A DNA stretch of 64,000 bases from Eilatimonas milleporae (GTDB lineage: Bacteria; Pseudomonadota; Alphaproteobacteria; Sphingomonadales; Kordiimonadaceae), in contig NZ_REFR01000010.1 of the NCBI RefSeq assembly GCF_003688555.1, positions 723,466 through 787,465 on the forward strand. The letters run 5' to 3'. Shown piece after piece: positions 17,556 to 26,239 of the stretch (position 1 is the stretch's first letter; every line of letters begins with the position of its first letter). The position numbers and the translations under genes are program-made. The notes below the pieces were generated by a model. The model was not told where the DNA came from. It worked only from the letters and a program-made list of their open reading frames with translations, and searched no databases.

Positions 17556-18893
17556 TTACACGGCCTGCCGCAAGTGCGAGAGAATCGCTTCGCTCACACG
17601 CTTGCCTTCACCGGACAGATCATCATCGAATTTTTGCCCGTCCATCGTGAACAACGGTCCAAGGAGTTCCATGCGCGGATGAGTGATTTCTTTGCCGGCA
17701 AGGTATGATGGACGGTCAAAATCCATGACCTCCACAATAAAACGGTGGTTGGCTTTTCCACCTTGGTAACCGATGATTTCAAAGTCAGGCAGGCATGGAC
17801 CGAGCTTGGTTATTGTCTCGAAAACCGGTTTATGCAGCAACCATGTGAATTGAGGATATTGGCGCATCAGACGGCCCACCGTGATCTTCAGCGATCCGAA
17901 GGCCCGCCTTTCGTAATGGCTGTCCACAGGTACAAGACGATCCCAACCAACAACAGGCTGTGCATAGGCTTTCAGCAGTTCGTACCCGCGCTTTTTCTGT
18001 GACAGGCCCACGACACCGAAAAAAAGATACGGCCCTGGCACCGCATTGCGCCCGATGGACGGCCACGTTACCGTGCCCGCACAATCGGCCCTAAGCGGCG
18101 GCACAGCCTCTTTATCCTCAGTCGCATCCCGGCCATGTCGGAGATACGTGCCATCACTGTCCACATTGCTGGTACAAAAACAGATAAAGCCTTGCGGGCG
18201 GTGGCCCTTGGGAAAACCTGCGGTGGCCGCGCGCACCTTTGCGTGGACCGCAAACTTTTCCCACGCACTGACCTTTGTAAACAGAAGCGGCGCCAATGAC
18301 ACTGCCTGCGCCACCTCATAGCCTTCTGCCGCTTCTTCAAGACGGTGAAACTGGTCATAACGGCTTTCAGTTTCACCATCCGGCCACCAGACGTTCAGCT
18401 TGGCGGCCTCGATTAGCACAGCCAACTGCCGCGCCAAGGCGGGCAGTCTTGTTCTTTCACCGGTGACACGGCTGCCGCCGCTATCACGGTGTGGCTTCGC
18501 CCCTTTTGACTGTGATTTGAGAACGGCGAAGAACCCTTCAGGACGTGTCTTACGGGCCTTTGACCACGCTTCTTTGGCAAGCTGTTGCCGGACATGACGG
18601 CGATGGAAGGCACAGGTTTGCGCATGCGCCAAGCGATTACCCTTGGTCCAGATTTTCCAGGAGAGGAAGTTCCCGGGATTTTTCACCACGGTCACGAGGG
18701 GCCGCCTCATACCCTCCTTTCGGCAATCACATTGCAGCCAGAGTCCGCCGTCATGCACGTCGCGCATGATTCCCTTAGTCATGGCCGTCTGCTGGGGTGT
18801 GGCTTTTTCGTTTTCAAAGGCCAGGATGGCCGTGCGTTGAGTGTCAGACAATGATCTCCGTACTGTCTGACGTGTTTTGGTCACAAGTCTCAT
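17556..18893 (-). CDS. DUF1173-like mobile-element protein
   Basis: The 445-residue protein has an N-terminal cysteine/histidine cluster, LWLQCDCRKEG followed by AQTCAFHRRH, which resembles the zinc-ribbon start of DUF1173 proteins found on plasmids and conjugative elements. The C-terminal third (LPDFEIIGY, then HRFIVEVMD) has the order D ... E-x-M of a PD-(D/E)XK-like fold, but the usual lysine is absent. Function is unknown. It is divergent from the CoiA-like gene across a 197-base spacer, and both have zinc-like N-termini next to a nuclease-like core. The DUF1173 assignment is tentative. Confidence 0.5.
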   Translation of the reverse strand: MRLVTKTRQTVRRSLSDTQRTAILAFENEKATPQQTAMTKGIMRDVHDGGLWLQCDCRKEGMRRPLVTVVKNPGNFLSWKIWTKGNRLAHAQTCAFHRRHVRQQLAKEAWSKARKTRPEGFFAVLKSQSKGAKPHRDSGGSRVTGERTRLPALARQLAVLIEAAKLNVWWPDGETESRYDQFHRLEEAAEGYEVAQAVSLAPLLFTKVSAWEKFAVHAKVRAATAGFPKGHRPQGFICFCTSNVDSDGTYLRHGRDATEDKEAVPPLRADCAGTVTWPSIGRNAVPGPYLFFGVVGLSQKKRGYELLKAYAQPVVGWDRLVPVDSHYERRAFGSLKITVGRLMRQYPQFTWLLHKPVFETITKLGPCLPDFEIIGYQGGKANHRFIVEVMDFDRPSYLAGKEITHPRMELLGPLFTMDGQKFDDDLSGEGKRVSEAILSHLRQAV

Positions 18894-19090
18894 GGATATA
18901 TAATATGGTTGATCTTATACAAAACAACCAGTCAGTGTGGTCGGATCGGTTCGTCTCACCAGATTGCCCGCGTACTTTGGCAAGAACAAAGGTTGCGGGC
19001 CAAAACTTGCCTTCCGTTAGGGAGCCAATGTCAAGAAGGATGAAGCGTGTACTATAACCATGTCCAGAACTGAATTATAATTATTAGATC

Positions 19091-20191
19091 ATGTCACTCC
19101 GTGCGATCATCGTGGAAGAAACTGGCAAGCAGAGTGTCTTGGCTCATCGCGCCACAGACGATGAATGGCGTGGATTTGTTGAGGCTTATGAAGCCAGCAA
19201 GCGTAATGGTGTTACCCTCTTGAGACTCCCTTGTTGTGGCGGCTTGGCAGTCCCAAGATCGGGTGATCAACGTGCCCGCCATTTCGCACATACCAAAGGC
19301 GGCTTGGACACCTGTGACCAAGCCAATCGCAAAGGCAGTGAAGAACGGCATGCCTTGATGACAAGGCTTGAAACCATCCTCGTCGAGGAAAGTTGGGCAG
19401 TCACACTGGAAGCTCAAATAGGGCGCTCAAATGTCGATCTTTTGTGTGAACTCCCCGGTTATAAGTTTCGGATGGGACTGGAGTTTGAAACCGGTGGCAG
19501 AACCAATGCGGACCTTGAAAAACTGGCGGGTAGTCTTAACCAAGCCGGATTGGAATACATCTACTTTTTCCTCAAGAAAGGCCGCCACGGCGCAGATCCG
19601 GACCTCCCGCGATTTCACAAGATATCATTCAGGAATACAGAGGCGGCAGCCGAGCGTATCCGAAGGCTGATGTGCCGGATCAAGGCACGGTTTGATGAGC
19701 ATGCCAAGCTGATCGAGGAAATTGATGCAGCAGGGTTTTCAGCGCAAACATTGGTAGACGCTGGCATACCGAAAGCCGTTTCCATCGAAGCGAACGACCA
19801 AGAGTTTTCTGTAATCTTTAATGATAAAGGGGCGACGGTCAAAGGACCAGGAGCTGAGAAATTCACGCCGTCAGACGAAGAACGGCAAGACCGTGCTGCC
19901 AAGGACCAAGAAAACATTATCCATGCAGTCCGGCGGGCTCTGAAAGAAGGCCGTTCGGTATATTGGGACGGTCACCCCAATCTCTATAAGGACAGTTTTG
20001 CAAGGCTGCGAAGAGATTATCGACTGCGAACGGAAACGGCTTCACAGCATGCCGACGATCACCAACCTAATGCGGCAAGCTCGGTAAAGAAAAAGGCATC
20101 CAAGCCTACACTCGAAACACAGGCAGCCAAGCCCAACCCCAACGTTGATAGATTTTTCGAGAAGTATTGGAAGCAGTCGGATCGCTGCTAA
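19091..20191 (+). CDS. CoiA-like protein (zinc finger plus nuclease-like core)
   Basis: The 366-residue protein has an N-terminal LPCCG and RARHFAHTKGG, the C..C...HFAH arrangement of CoiA-family proteins, which are linked to DNA uptake and recombination. A restriction-endonuclease-like core follows: HALMTRLETIL, SNVDLLCE and MGLEFETGG, giving D ... E-x-E in place of ExK. The C-terminal 150 residues are charged and probably flexible. In mobile elements such proteins may process incoming single-stranded DNA. The start ATG at 19091 has only a weak ribosome site. Confidence 0.6.
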   Translation: MSLRAIIVEETGKQSVLAHRATDDEWRGFVEAYEASKRNGVTLLRLPCCGGLAVPRSGDQRARHFAHTKGGLDTCDQANRKGSEERHALMTRLETILVEESWAVTLEAQIGRSNVDLLCELPGYKFRMGLEFETGGRTNADLEKLAGSLNQAGLEYIYFFLKKGRHGADPDLPRFHKISFRNTEAAAERIRRLMCRIKARFDEHAKLIEEIDAAGFSAQTLVDAGIPKAVSIEANDQEFSVIFNDKGATVKGPGAEKFTPSDEERQDRAAKDQENIIHAVRRALKEGRSVYWDGHPNLYKDSFARLRRDYRLRTETASQHADDHQPNAASSVKKKASKPTLETQAAKPNPNVDRFFEKYWKQSDRC

Positions 20192-20330
20192 TTGACCAGA
20201 TCAGCTTTCCTATCCTCTATCACTTGCGGGGTCGGAGATGTTTTAAAAGTCTTCAGGATGTTATGCGTTACCGTAGGAGTTCTCTCCATTTCACGAATGG
20301 AGCACACTTGGCCAATGCGCGAGAGCCGGA

Positions 20331-21311
20331 CTATATCTGCTTCGATGCGTCCAAGGCTTCTGTTTCAAGGTGAGTCAGGTGCTCCCGGCACGACTGGTTG
20401 ACAAGATCGATCAGGACTTCCACATGCTCCGCCTGCCAATGCAAAATTTCCATAGTGGTTTCATAATGCGGCGAATAGCGCGCTTCGATATAAGCCCGTC
20501 TCAACAGATCGAAATACCGGTCGAAAGGCTTCCGCCCGCGCGGCCAAGCATCACGCAGGCGGGAATCATGTTCCTCGGCATAATCGCGCAGTTTCTTTAT
20601 ATTGTGCTGTTTGGGCCGGTACAGAGCGAAGACAAGCAAAATCTTGGCATAGGCACTCTCCGTGGCTTGATGCAGAAGAAAAGCACTTTCTTGATGCCAC
20701 CCGCTTTCAAGAGCGGTATGGGCCAGTTTTAAAAATCGTTCGGCAGCATCTCTACATTCCCGATGATACTGGCTTGCCATATCAAAAGCATGTTGAGGAG
20801 TAAGTTTTTTGGACTTGGTAAATGTGTATTTGCGTTTGCCGTTAGGGGACCGCTCGACCAATTCGTAGAGCATGATCCCGTCTCTGATGATGTCACACCA
20901 GAAATAATGACCATCCAGAAGATGGCTGTTCACCTCATCCAGGGTATGGAACATCAAGGAGGCCGTGGTCTTGACTTGCGGGTCATGCAGGATGCGATCC
21001 TCAGCAGCGCGCCAAAAAACACCCATCTCCGTCAGTTCATCATTATTGACGATTACCAGTAGATCATAATCTGAAAAGTAGCGCCCTTCCGGATCGTCCA
21101 CCCAATTGCCGCGTGCATACGACCCAAAGAGAATAATCTTCAGTATGCGGCCACGCTTACGTTTTTTCGATGTGGAGATCGCGAGTTTGTCATCAAGCTC
21201 CTCGAAAAGAATACTTGTGATCCGATCCAGCTCACGTCGTTTTCGTTCCGGCAGATGGTCCACATTATCCTTCAAAGCCGGTCCCTCCAACCTCATCATT
21301 GCAGCGTTCAA
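20331..21311 (-). CDS. Nucleotidyltransferase-HEPN fusion protein
   Basis: The 326-residue protein has an N-terminal minimal nucleotidyltransferase with FGSYARGNW, then SDYDLLVIV, the GS-x...D-x-D catalytic motif (about residues 62-90). A HEPN domain follows (about 170-310): AFLLHQATESAYAKILLVF and RRAYIEARYSPHYE. Two-gene MNT/HEPN pairs are toxin-antitoxin systems in which the transferase AMPylates and silences the HEPN RNase. Here both are in one chain. RPKQHN resembles, but does not exactly match, the active RX4-6H motif, so RNase activity is uncertain. The gene stands alone and points away from the MoxR operon. Confidence 0.75.
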   Translation of the reverse strand: MNAAMMRLEGPALKDNVDHLPERKRRELDRITSILFEELDDKLAISTSKKRKRGRILKIILFGSYARGNWVDDPEGRYFSDYDLLVIVNNDELTEMGVFWRAAEDRILHDPQVKTTASLMFHTLDEVNSHLLDGHYFWCDIIRDGIMLYELVERSPNGKRKYTFTKSKKLTPQHAFDMASQYHRECRDAAERFLKLAHTALESGWHQESAFLLHQATESAYAKILLVFALYRPKQHNIKKLRDYAEEHDSRLRDAWPRGRKPFDRYFDLLRRAYIEARYSPHYETTMEILHWQAEHVEVLIDLVNQSCREHLTHLETEALDASKQI

Positions 21312-21454
21312 AGGCCGTGGGCCACGACGCGCGCAATGTGGTTTATAGAAAGATGGGCTGGCCTAAGCAAATGAACCTCCGATCCATGAGACTGAATAGC
21401 CTTCGTCAGTCAGATATACTGCAAAACATCTTTGATGCAGAAAAAGGTTCCCTC

Positions 21455-21562
21455 CGCCGCCGAGCAGGCGGCGCAAACGAGTTTCCCTGCCCTTCGGCCG
21501 CAGCTTGGGGCAACCACCCAGCCTAAAGAAAAGCAGGGCTTTCCGGGGGTGCTAACGCACCC
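21455..21562 (+). promoter_or_regulatory. Structured leader of the MoxR operon
   Basis: Two perfect hairpins precede the operon. CGCCGCC (21455-21461) pairs with GGCGGCG (21467-21473). GGGTGC (21547-21552) pairs with GCACCC (21557-21562) around TAAC. The second ends just before the AAAGGAAAG ribosome site, so it could control access to it. No riboswitch class is recognised. Confidence 0.45.
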
Positions 21563-21577
21563 AGAAAGGAAAGTCCC

Positions 21578-22573
21578 ATGAACCTTGCACAATCCACCAG
21601 CGCTCTCGCCCTGCTTCTGGCGGTGGGGCATCCCGTCTTTCTTTCCGGTCCTCCCGGAGTCGGTAAATCCACCATCGTCAAAGACTATGCCGCTCAAAAC
21701 CGCCTCGATTTGATCGACCTGCGCGCAGTTTTGCTCGATCCCACCGACCTGCGCGGCCTGCCCTTTCCCGTCGGTGACGGGGACGACAAACATGTCAAAT
21801 GGCTGATACCGGAGTTTCTGCCAAAGGAAGGCAAAGGCATCCTTTTTCTTGATGAACTCAATGCGGCACCACGGCTGGTCCAATCCGCATGTCTGCAACT
21901 GGTCCTGGACCGCCGTCTCGGCGAATATGCACTGCCCGACGGATGGCAGATCGTTGCGGCCGGCAACCGCGTGACGGACGGCGCAGGCATCAGCACCATG
22001 ATCACGCCACTGGCAAACCGGTTTACGCATATTGACGTGAATGCCGATCTGAATGACTGGTGCGGGTGGGCCATCGTCAACGATATGCCGCCCGAACTCA
22101 TCGCCTTCATACGGTTCCGCCCGGAACTCCTGAGCCAAGACCCTAAAAATGGTCAGGATGATGCTTTTGCCAGCCCACGGTCATGGCACGCCGTGGGGCA
22201 GATCATGGCCGCCAACCCTCCCCGGTCCATCGAACGGGATCTTTATATGGGACGTATCGGCGAAGGGGCGGTCACGGAACTAATAAGCTTTCTTGAAATG
22301 TTCCGGTCCCTGCCGAAGCTCGACGACATCCTGATGGACCCGACCGGCAGTCCGGTCCCGAGAAACGAACCCGGTGTTCTATACGCTATTGTCACCGGTT
22401 TGGCGTCAAAAGCCACGCCGGCAAACATGGATGCCATCGTCCGATATGCGGACCGGTTGTCTGATGAATATGCGGTATGCCTCATCCGCGATTGCAGAGC
22501 CCAAAATCCGGACACGGCCAATACCGAAGCCTTCATCGCTTGGGCATCGCGTAACAGCAATATACTGATTTGA
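21578..22573 (+). CDS. MoxR-type AAA+ ATPase
   Basis: The 331-residue AAA+ protein has Walker A GPPGVGKST (residues 24-32), Walker B ILFLDELNAAP (about 88-98), sensor 1 in VAAGNR and an arginine in PLANRFTHID, the MoxR/RavA pattern. MoxR ATPases act as chaperones that load or remodel partners with von Willebrand A domains and metal-binding sites. Exactly such a partner is encoded three genes downstream. It is the first gene of a tightly spaced operon running to 24974 and probably on to 31737. Confidence 0.85.
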   Translation: MNLAQSTSALALLLAVGHPVFLSGPPGVGKSTIVKDYAAQNRLDLIDLRAVLLDPTDLRGLPFPVGDGDDKHVKWLIPEFLPKEGKGILFLDELNAAPRLVQSACLQLVLDRRLGEYALPDGWQIVAAGNRVTDGAGISTMITPLANRFTHIDVNADLNDWCGWAIVNDMPPELIAFIRFRPELLSQDPKNGQDDAFASPRSWHAVGQIMAANPPRSIERDLYMGRIGEGAVTELISFLEMFRSLPKLDDILMDPTGSPVPRNEPGVLYAIVTGLASKATPANMDAIVRYADRLSDEYAVCLIRDCRAQNPDTANTEAFIAWASRNSNILI

Positions 22574-22582
22574 GAACGGCCC

Positions 22583-22948
22583 ATGACCGTTCCCAAAGAA
22601 ACGGCGGACGGGATACCTTTGCATTTGCAGGCCCGTCTTCACCCCCATCTGGTCGGCAAGACCGTCAGCGTCAGACTTGGCAACACGCATTACACACTGT
22701 CTGTCGGCAATATCGACGGACGCCTGACGCCTTTGCTGAACTTCACCAGACCGCGCGCCAAACCCAGGACCGTCAATATGGGCGATCCGGAAAAGCGCGG
22801 GCTTCTGCCCGGCCTGATCAGCGCCTTTGCCGCCTGCTGGTTCGAGAAAACCATCACAGCACCGAACCGCGCCCCCCTGATTTTCAGCATCACAGACCGG
22901 CCCTGCGACACCTCGGATGCCCATCGCATCCGCCGCAATGCCGCCTGA
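22583..22948 (+). CDS. Small protein in the MoxR/VWA operon
   Basis: The 121-residue protein begins nine bases after the MoxR stop. The N-terminal half shows alternating hydrophobic residues typical of beta-strands (VSVRLGNTHYTLSVGNIDG). The C-terminal half is basic and contains cysteines at GLISAFAACWFEK and TDRPCDT. I recognise no family. Position inside the operon suggests an accessory subunit of the MoxR/VWA machine. Confidence 0.6.
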   Translation: MTVPKETADGIPLHLQARLHPHLVGKTVSVRLGNTHYTLSVGNIDGRLTPLLNFTRPRAKPRTVNMGDPEKRGLLPGLISAFAACWFEKTITAPNRAPLIFSITDRPCDTSDAHRIRRNAA

Positions 22949-22962
22949 CAAGGAGACCTCCC

Positions 22963-23850
22963 ATGACTGTTCTGTCAAACAAGACCATGCTTGTAGGTTT
23001 GCACATCCATCAATGGAGTGCGCGCAAGCATGACCCCCACGTCTCGGATCAAATCACCCATGAACATGACGCCACACGCGATGCCGGACGTTTTAACAAA
23101 TTACTGATTTCCCATCAGGCACTCGGCCCCCTCAAAAGCATCATCAGCGGAGCCCGCAATGCCCATACACGGCAAACGCTACCCTGGTACGACAATGGCA
23201 TGAGGATACTGCCGGCCCAAAACTATCTGCATTACATGGAGATCATGAGCGGTTCACGTATGCGTTTTCAGGACGCCGTCAATACTTTCATCAGCGATTA
23301 CGCGAAGAATAAGGTTGAAGCCAAAAAGTCGCTTGGAACCCTCTACCAGGAAACGGATTACCCACAAGAAGCATCTCTCAGAAGACGGTTCGGTTTTGAG
23401 GTAACGGTCATGCCCATCCCGAAGGGGGACGACTTCCGTGTGAACCTTCAAGAAGAAGAAGTCAGTCGCATCCAGAGCAAGATCGAGATCCGCATCGCGG
23501 AAGCGCAGCACAAGGCCATGGCTGATTTGTGGAACCGTATCCATGAATCCGTATCCCACATGCACGAAAGGCTGACCGCCTATGGCGAAGATCCCGACAG
23601 CGGCCGCAAGACCGGCATGTTCCGGGATACCCTCGTCACCAATCTGAGAGACCTTACCGATCTTCTGCCACGGCTCAATTTCATGAACGATCCACAACTG
23701 GAGGACATGTGCCAGCAACTGAAATCCACATTGTGCGCCCATGACGCGAATGACTTGCGTGAGGATGGCGCCCTGAGACGCCAGACCGCCGATAAGGCCC
23801 AGGACATTCTCGATGAAATGTCGGGCTATGTCACTCAGGAGGCCGCATGA
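22963..23850 (+). CDS. DUF3150-like protein
   Basis: The 295-residue protein starts at the ATG at 22963, chosen for the AAGGAG site at 22950-22955; the frame is open further upstream but overlaps the previous gene. The beginning, MLVGLHIHQWSARKHD, and the layout (a helical protein with a central DYAKNKVEA segment) resemble DUF3150 proteins, which sit between MoxR ATPase and VWA genes in plasmids and phages. The rest is rich in predicted helix. Function is unknown and the family call is by resemblance and neighbours. Its stop overlaps the next start (ATGA). Confidence 0.62.
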   Translation: MTVLSNKTMLVGLHIHQWSARKHDPHVSDQITHEHDATRDAGRFNKLLISHQALGPLKSIISGARNAHTRQTLPWYDNGMRILPAQNYLHYMEIMSGSRMRFQDAVNTFISDYAKNKVEAKKSLGTLYQETDYPQEASLRRRFGFEVTVMPIPKGDDFRVNLQEEEVSRIQSKIEIRIAEAQHKAMADLWNRIHESVSHMHERLTAYGEDPDSGRKTGMFRDTLVTNLRDLTDLLPRLNFMNDPQLEDMCQQLKSTLCAHDANDLREDGALRRQTADKAQDILDEMSGYVTQEAA

Positions 23851-24974
23851 TGGAACGCGTCACCAAAGCCAGGACAAGGCTGCTCATGAGCCAACCCTTT
23901 TTCGGGGTGCTCGCCCTGCGTCTTCAAATACAGGAGGCGTGCGACATGGACACCATGTCCACAGACGGCTCCTCCATTTTCGTCAACCCGGATTTTGTGC
24001 AGCAATTGAGCGACGACGAGCTTATCGCCGTGATGGCACATGAGGTCATGCACTGCGCCCATCTACATCCCTACCGCCGGGAGGGCCGGGACCTTCTGCT
24101 ATGGAACATGGCCTGCGACTACGCCATCAATAGCATCCTGAAGGAGAGCGGGTTCATCCTGCCGGACGGGGCCTTGCTCAACCAAGCTTATAGCGGCATG
24201 TCGGCGGAATGGATATATGCCGATTTGCTGGACAAGCGCGACGGACAATCTCCGCAGTCCAATAGCCTGGACCCCGGCGGATGCGGCGCAGTGACAGACC
24301 CGCAGGAAAGCACCGGTCATGAGCAAACCGCCTCGGACCGCAAGCAGAAGGAAACGGCATGGAAACATGCCGTCATCCAGGCGCACCAGACGGCCAAGGC
24401 ATCAGGACGCGCGCCCGGCGGCATGGACAGATTGATCAGGGACATCAAGAAGCCCAAGCTGGACTGGCGTATTTTGCTGGCGCGTTTCATCAATGCACGG
24501 GACCACTCTGACTACAGCTTTTCACGCCCCAACCCACGTTTCCTGCATCAGGATATATTCCTGCCAAGCTTGGAAAACCAGAAACTGGAAGAACTGGTCA
24601 TTGCCTGCGATACCTCCGGCAGTGTCTCACAGGAGGAAATCGATCAGGTGAATGGTGAATTGAACGCCATTCTCCAGACCGTCAGGCCGGCATCCGTGAC
24701 TGTTCTGCATTGTGATTTCGAGATCAAGAAGGTGGAGAGGTTCACACCCGATAGCGGCACGGTGACACTTGAACCTGTCGGCTTTGGCGGCACGGATCTG
24801 CGGCCGCCTTTTGACTGGTGCCGCGAGAACGGCGTCATGCCGGACGCGATCCTGTATTTCAGCGATCTGCTTTCGCATCAATGGCCGGACGTCTCGCCTG
24901 CACCGGTCCTGTGGATCACTCCGAACCAACGCAAAGCCCCGATTGGCGAGACCATCAGCCTGCAATACGGCTGA
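23847..24974 (+). CDS. VWA-like metallopeptidase (DUF2201 type)
   Basis: The 375-residue protein has an N-terminal zincin-like domain with HEVMH (H65, E66, H69), WNMACDYAIN and a further acidic residue, the putative peptidase of DUF2201. The C-terminal half is von Willebrand A-like: IACDTSGSVS (about residues 252-261) is the MIDAS D-x-S-x-S, followed by GGTD near residue 315 and YFSDLL. Paired with MoxR ATPases, these proteins are thought to be metal-dependent effectors remodelled by ATP hydrolysis. A low-complexity linker (about 130-165) joins the halves. Its ATG overlaps the upstream stop. Confidence 0.82.
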   Translation: MMERVTKARTRLLMSQPFFGVLALRLQIQEACDMDTMSTDGSSIFVNPDFVQQLSDDELIAVMAHEVMHCAHLHPYRREGRDLLLWNMACDYAINSILKESGFILPDGALLNQAYSGMSAEWIYADLLDKRDGQSPQSNSLDPGGCGAVTDPQESTGHEQTASDRKQKETAWKHAVIQAHQTAKASGRAPGGMDRLIRDIKKPKLDWRILLARFINARDHSDYSFSRPNPRFLHQDIFLPSLENQKLEELVIACDTSGSVSQEEIDQVNGELNAILQTVRPASVTVLHCDFEIKKVERFTPDSGTVTLEPVGFGGTDLRPPFDWCRENGVMPDAILYFSDLLSHQWPDVSPAPVLWITPNQRKAPIGETISLQYG

Positions 24975-25012
24975 CGCGTCCAGCCCCACCCGTCACATCC
25001 CCACTCAGAGAA

Positions 25013-25035
25013 CCGCCCACAACCATCGTGGGCGG
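25013..25035 (+). terminator. Hairpin ahead of the 25048 gene
   Basis: CCGCCCAC (25013-25020) and GTGGGCGG (25028-25035) form a perfect eight-base-pair stem. It follows the VWA gene stop by 38 bases and abuts the GGAAGGAG ribosome site of the next gene. It could end or attenuate the upstream transcript, or mask the ribosome site. Confidence 0.5.
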
Positions 25036-25047
25036 AAGGAGCTTCTT

Positions 25048-25470
25048 ATGCTTTATACCGTCCAATGTTCGCGCGCCATTTATTGGCATACAACAGCCCT
25101 GGTGATTGCAGAGACCCATGATAAAGCCTTTGAAAACGCCCTCTTAGCAGCAAATGCCAGCCGTGATTGGAAAGAAGGGGAGGTGTCCGGCCCCGTCTTC
25201 ATCGAAGCGGCCTATACCGGAATCATCGAAGATCCTTGGATCGGCCACCCCAAATCCCTACACCTGCCGGACGCTGTCACGGAAGAGGGAGAACCGCCTC
25301 TGGTGACAATCCACCTTAAGAACGGCGTCTATCAAACAGCGTATGTTTCAAGCGGCAAGGTCAATCTGGCTGTCATCGATGATGCGAAGGGTCTGTGCAA
25401 CAACATCCAGTCCCTGAGCAGCAACAATAACGATCTGGGCAGGGAGGGCGGCAATGAAGATCGCGATTGA
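25048..25470 (+). CDS. Small acidic protein of mobile element A
   Basis: The 140-residue protein starts at the ATG at 25048, directly behind a GGAAGGAG site. The first half (YTVQCSRAIYWHTTALVIAE, then AFENALLAA) looks like a small alpha/beta domain. The second half ends in a polar, Asn/Ser-rich tail. No family is recognised. It overlaps the start of the next small gene by 17 bases, and the three genes from 25048 to 26130 are coupled. Confidence 0.6.
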   Translation: MLYTVQCSRAIYWHTTALVIAETHDKAFENALLAANASRDWKEGEVSGPVFIEAAYTGIIEDPWIGHPKSLHLPDAVTEEGEPPLVTIHLKNGVYQTAYVSSGKVNLAVIDDAKGLCNNIQSLSSNNNDLGREGGNEDRD

Positions 25471-25741
25471 GATCGACGCCACCCCCAACGGCTACGAGAA
25501 GACTCTGACCATCAATGGCACCTTCAAAGCGGCAGCCCGATATGTCCGCGGAGCCTTTGGCCTCGAAATGGTTGGCCCGCATTCCATTGAGGACCAACTC
25601 GGCGAAAACGGCTGGCTCCTTCTGGTCAGCCCTATTGAAGGTCTGGACGATATCGGTCTCGCCGCCGTGCACCTGGCTGAGGATATCGCCATCAGCACCG
25701 GCCATGCGTCCAAACAGGGCAATTACGGAGAGGTATCATGA
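25454..25741 (+). CDS. Small protein of mobile element A
   Basis: The 95-residue protein is preceded by a GGGAGGGCGG ribosome site inside the end of the previous gene. Strand-like segments (MKIAIEIDATPNGYEKTLTI; WLLLVSPI) and helix-like segments (AAARYVRGAFGLE) suggest a compact alpha/beta fold. I do not recognise it. Its stop overlaps the next start (ATGA). Confidence 0.6.
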   Translation: MKIAIEIDATPNGYEKTLTINGTFKAAARYVRGAFGLEMVGPHSIEDQLGENGWLLLVSPIEGLDDIGLAAVHLAEDIAISTGHASKQGNYGEVS

Positions 25742-26130
25742 ACAGCAGGTTCCGTATGCGTGACCGCCGGCCCGGACAGGAAATGATGACCGTCCGCGCA
25801 AGCGATATCAGACGGATTGCGGAGTATGATCAACATCCCGACCTGTCCTATCTGGAACCGGACGCCGATCCCGTCCACGCCGCTGCCAATGCCGAACGCC
25901 TGCAAGCCTATGGTAGAGGCGAGTGGCATTTCATTGCGATTAGGGCACAGGCCAAATTTATGATTCCCATAGGTGAACAGGCCGCCGTCATCCAATCCGT
26001 TGAGAGCCCCGGTCTTCATGGGATTGAAAGCGACAGCAGTCCCGAGCATCGCGACGAAATCTTCAAGGCGGAAAAGGCCAATCTATGCACCATGCTCAGA
26101 CAAATGAACGTGACTGTCGTGGATGACTAG
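25738..26130 (+). CDS. Small protein of mobile element A
   Basis: The 130-residue protein is preceded by a GGAGAGG site. The N-terminus is basic (RFRMRDRRPG). The middle contains a segment rich in aromatic and small residues (GEWHFIAIRAQAKFMIPIGE). The end is acidic (VTVVDD). It is the third of three overlapping small genes and has no recognised family. It is probably co-expressed with the large methyltransferase-helicase gene that follows. Confidence 0.6.
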   Translation: MNSRFRMRDRRPGQEMMTVRASDIRRIAEYDQHPDLSYLEPDADPVHAAANAERLQAYGRGEWHFIAIRAQAKFMIPIGEQAAVIQSVESPGLHGIESDSSPEHRDEIFKAEKANLCTMLRQMNVTVVDD

Positions 26131-26239
26131 ATCGTCCCACTGGGCAATCCAAATTTCCACAAATCCCCAAAAAATTCCCACAATTTCACACAAAAGCCCG
26201 GCAGGCCCGCTTGTCGGGTATTTTCGCGGGAGATTTCCC

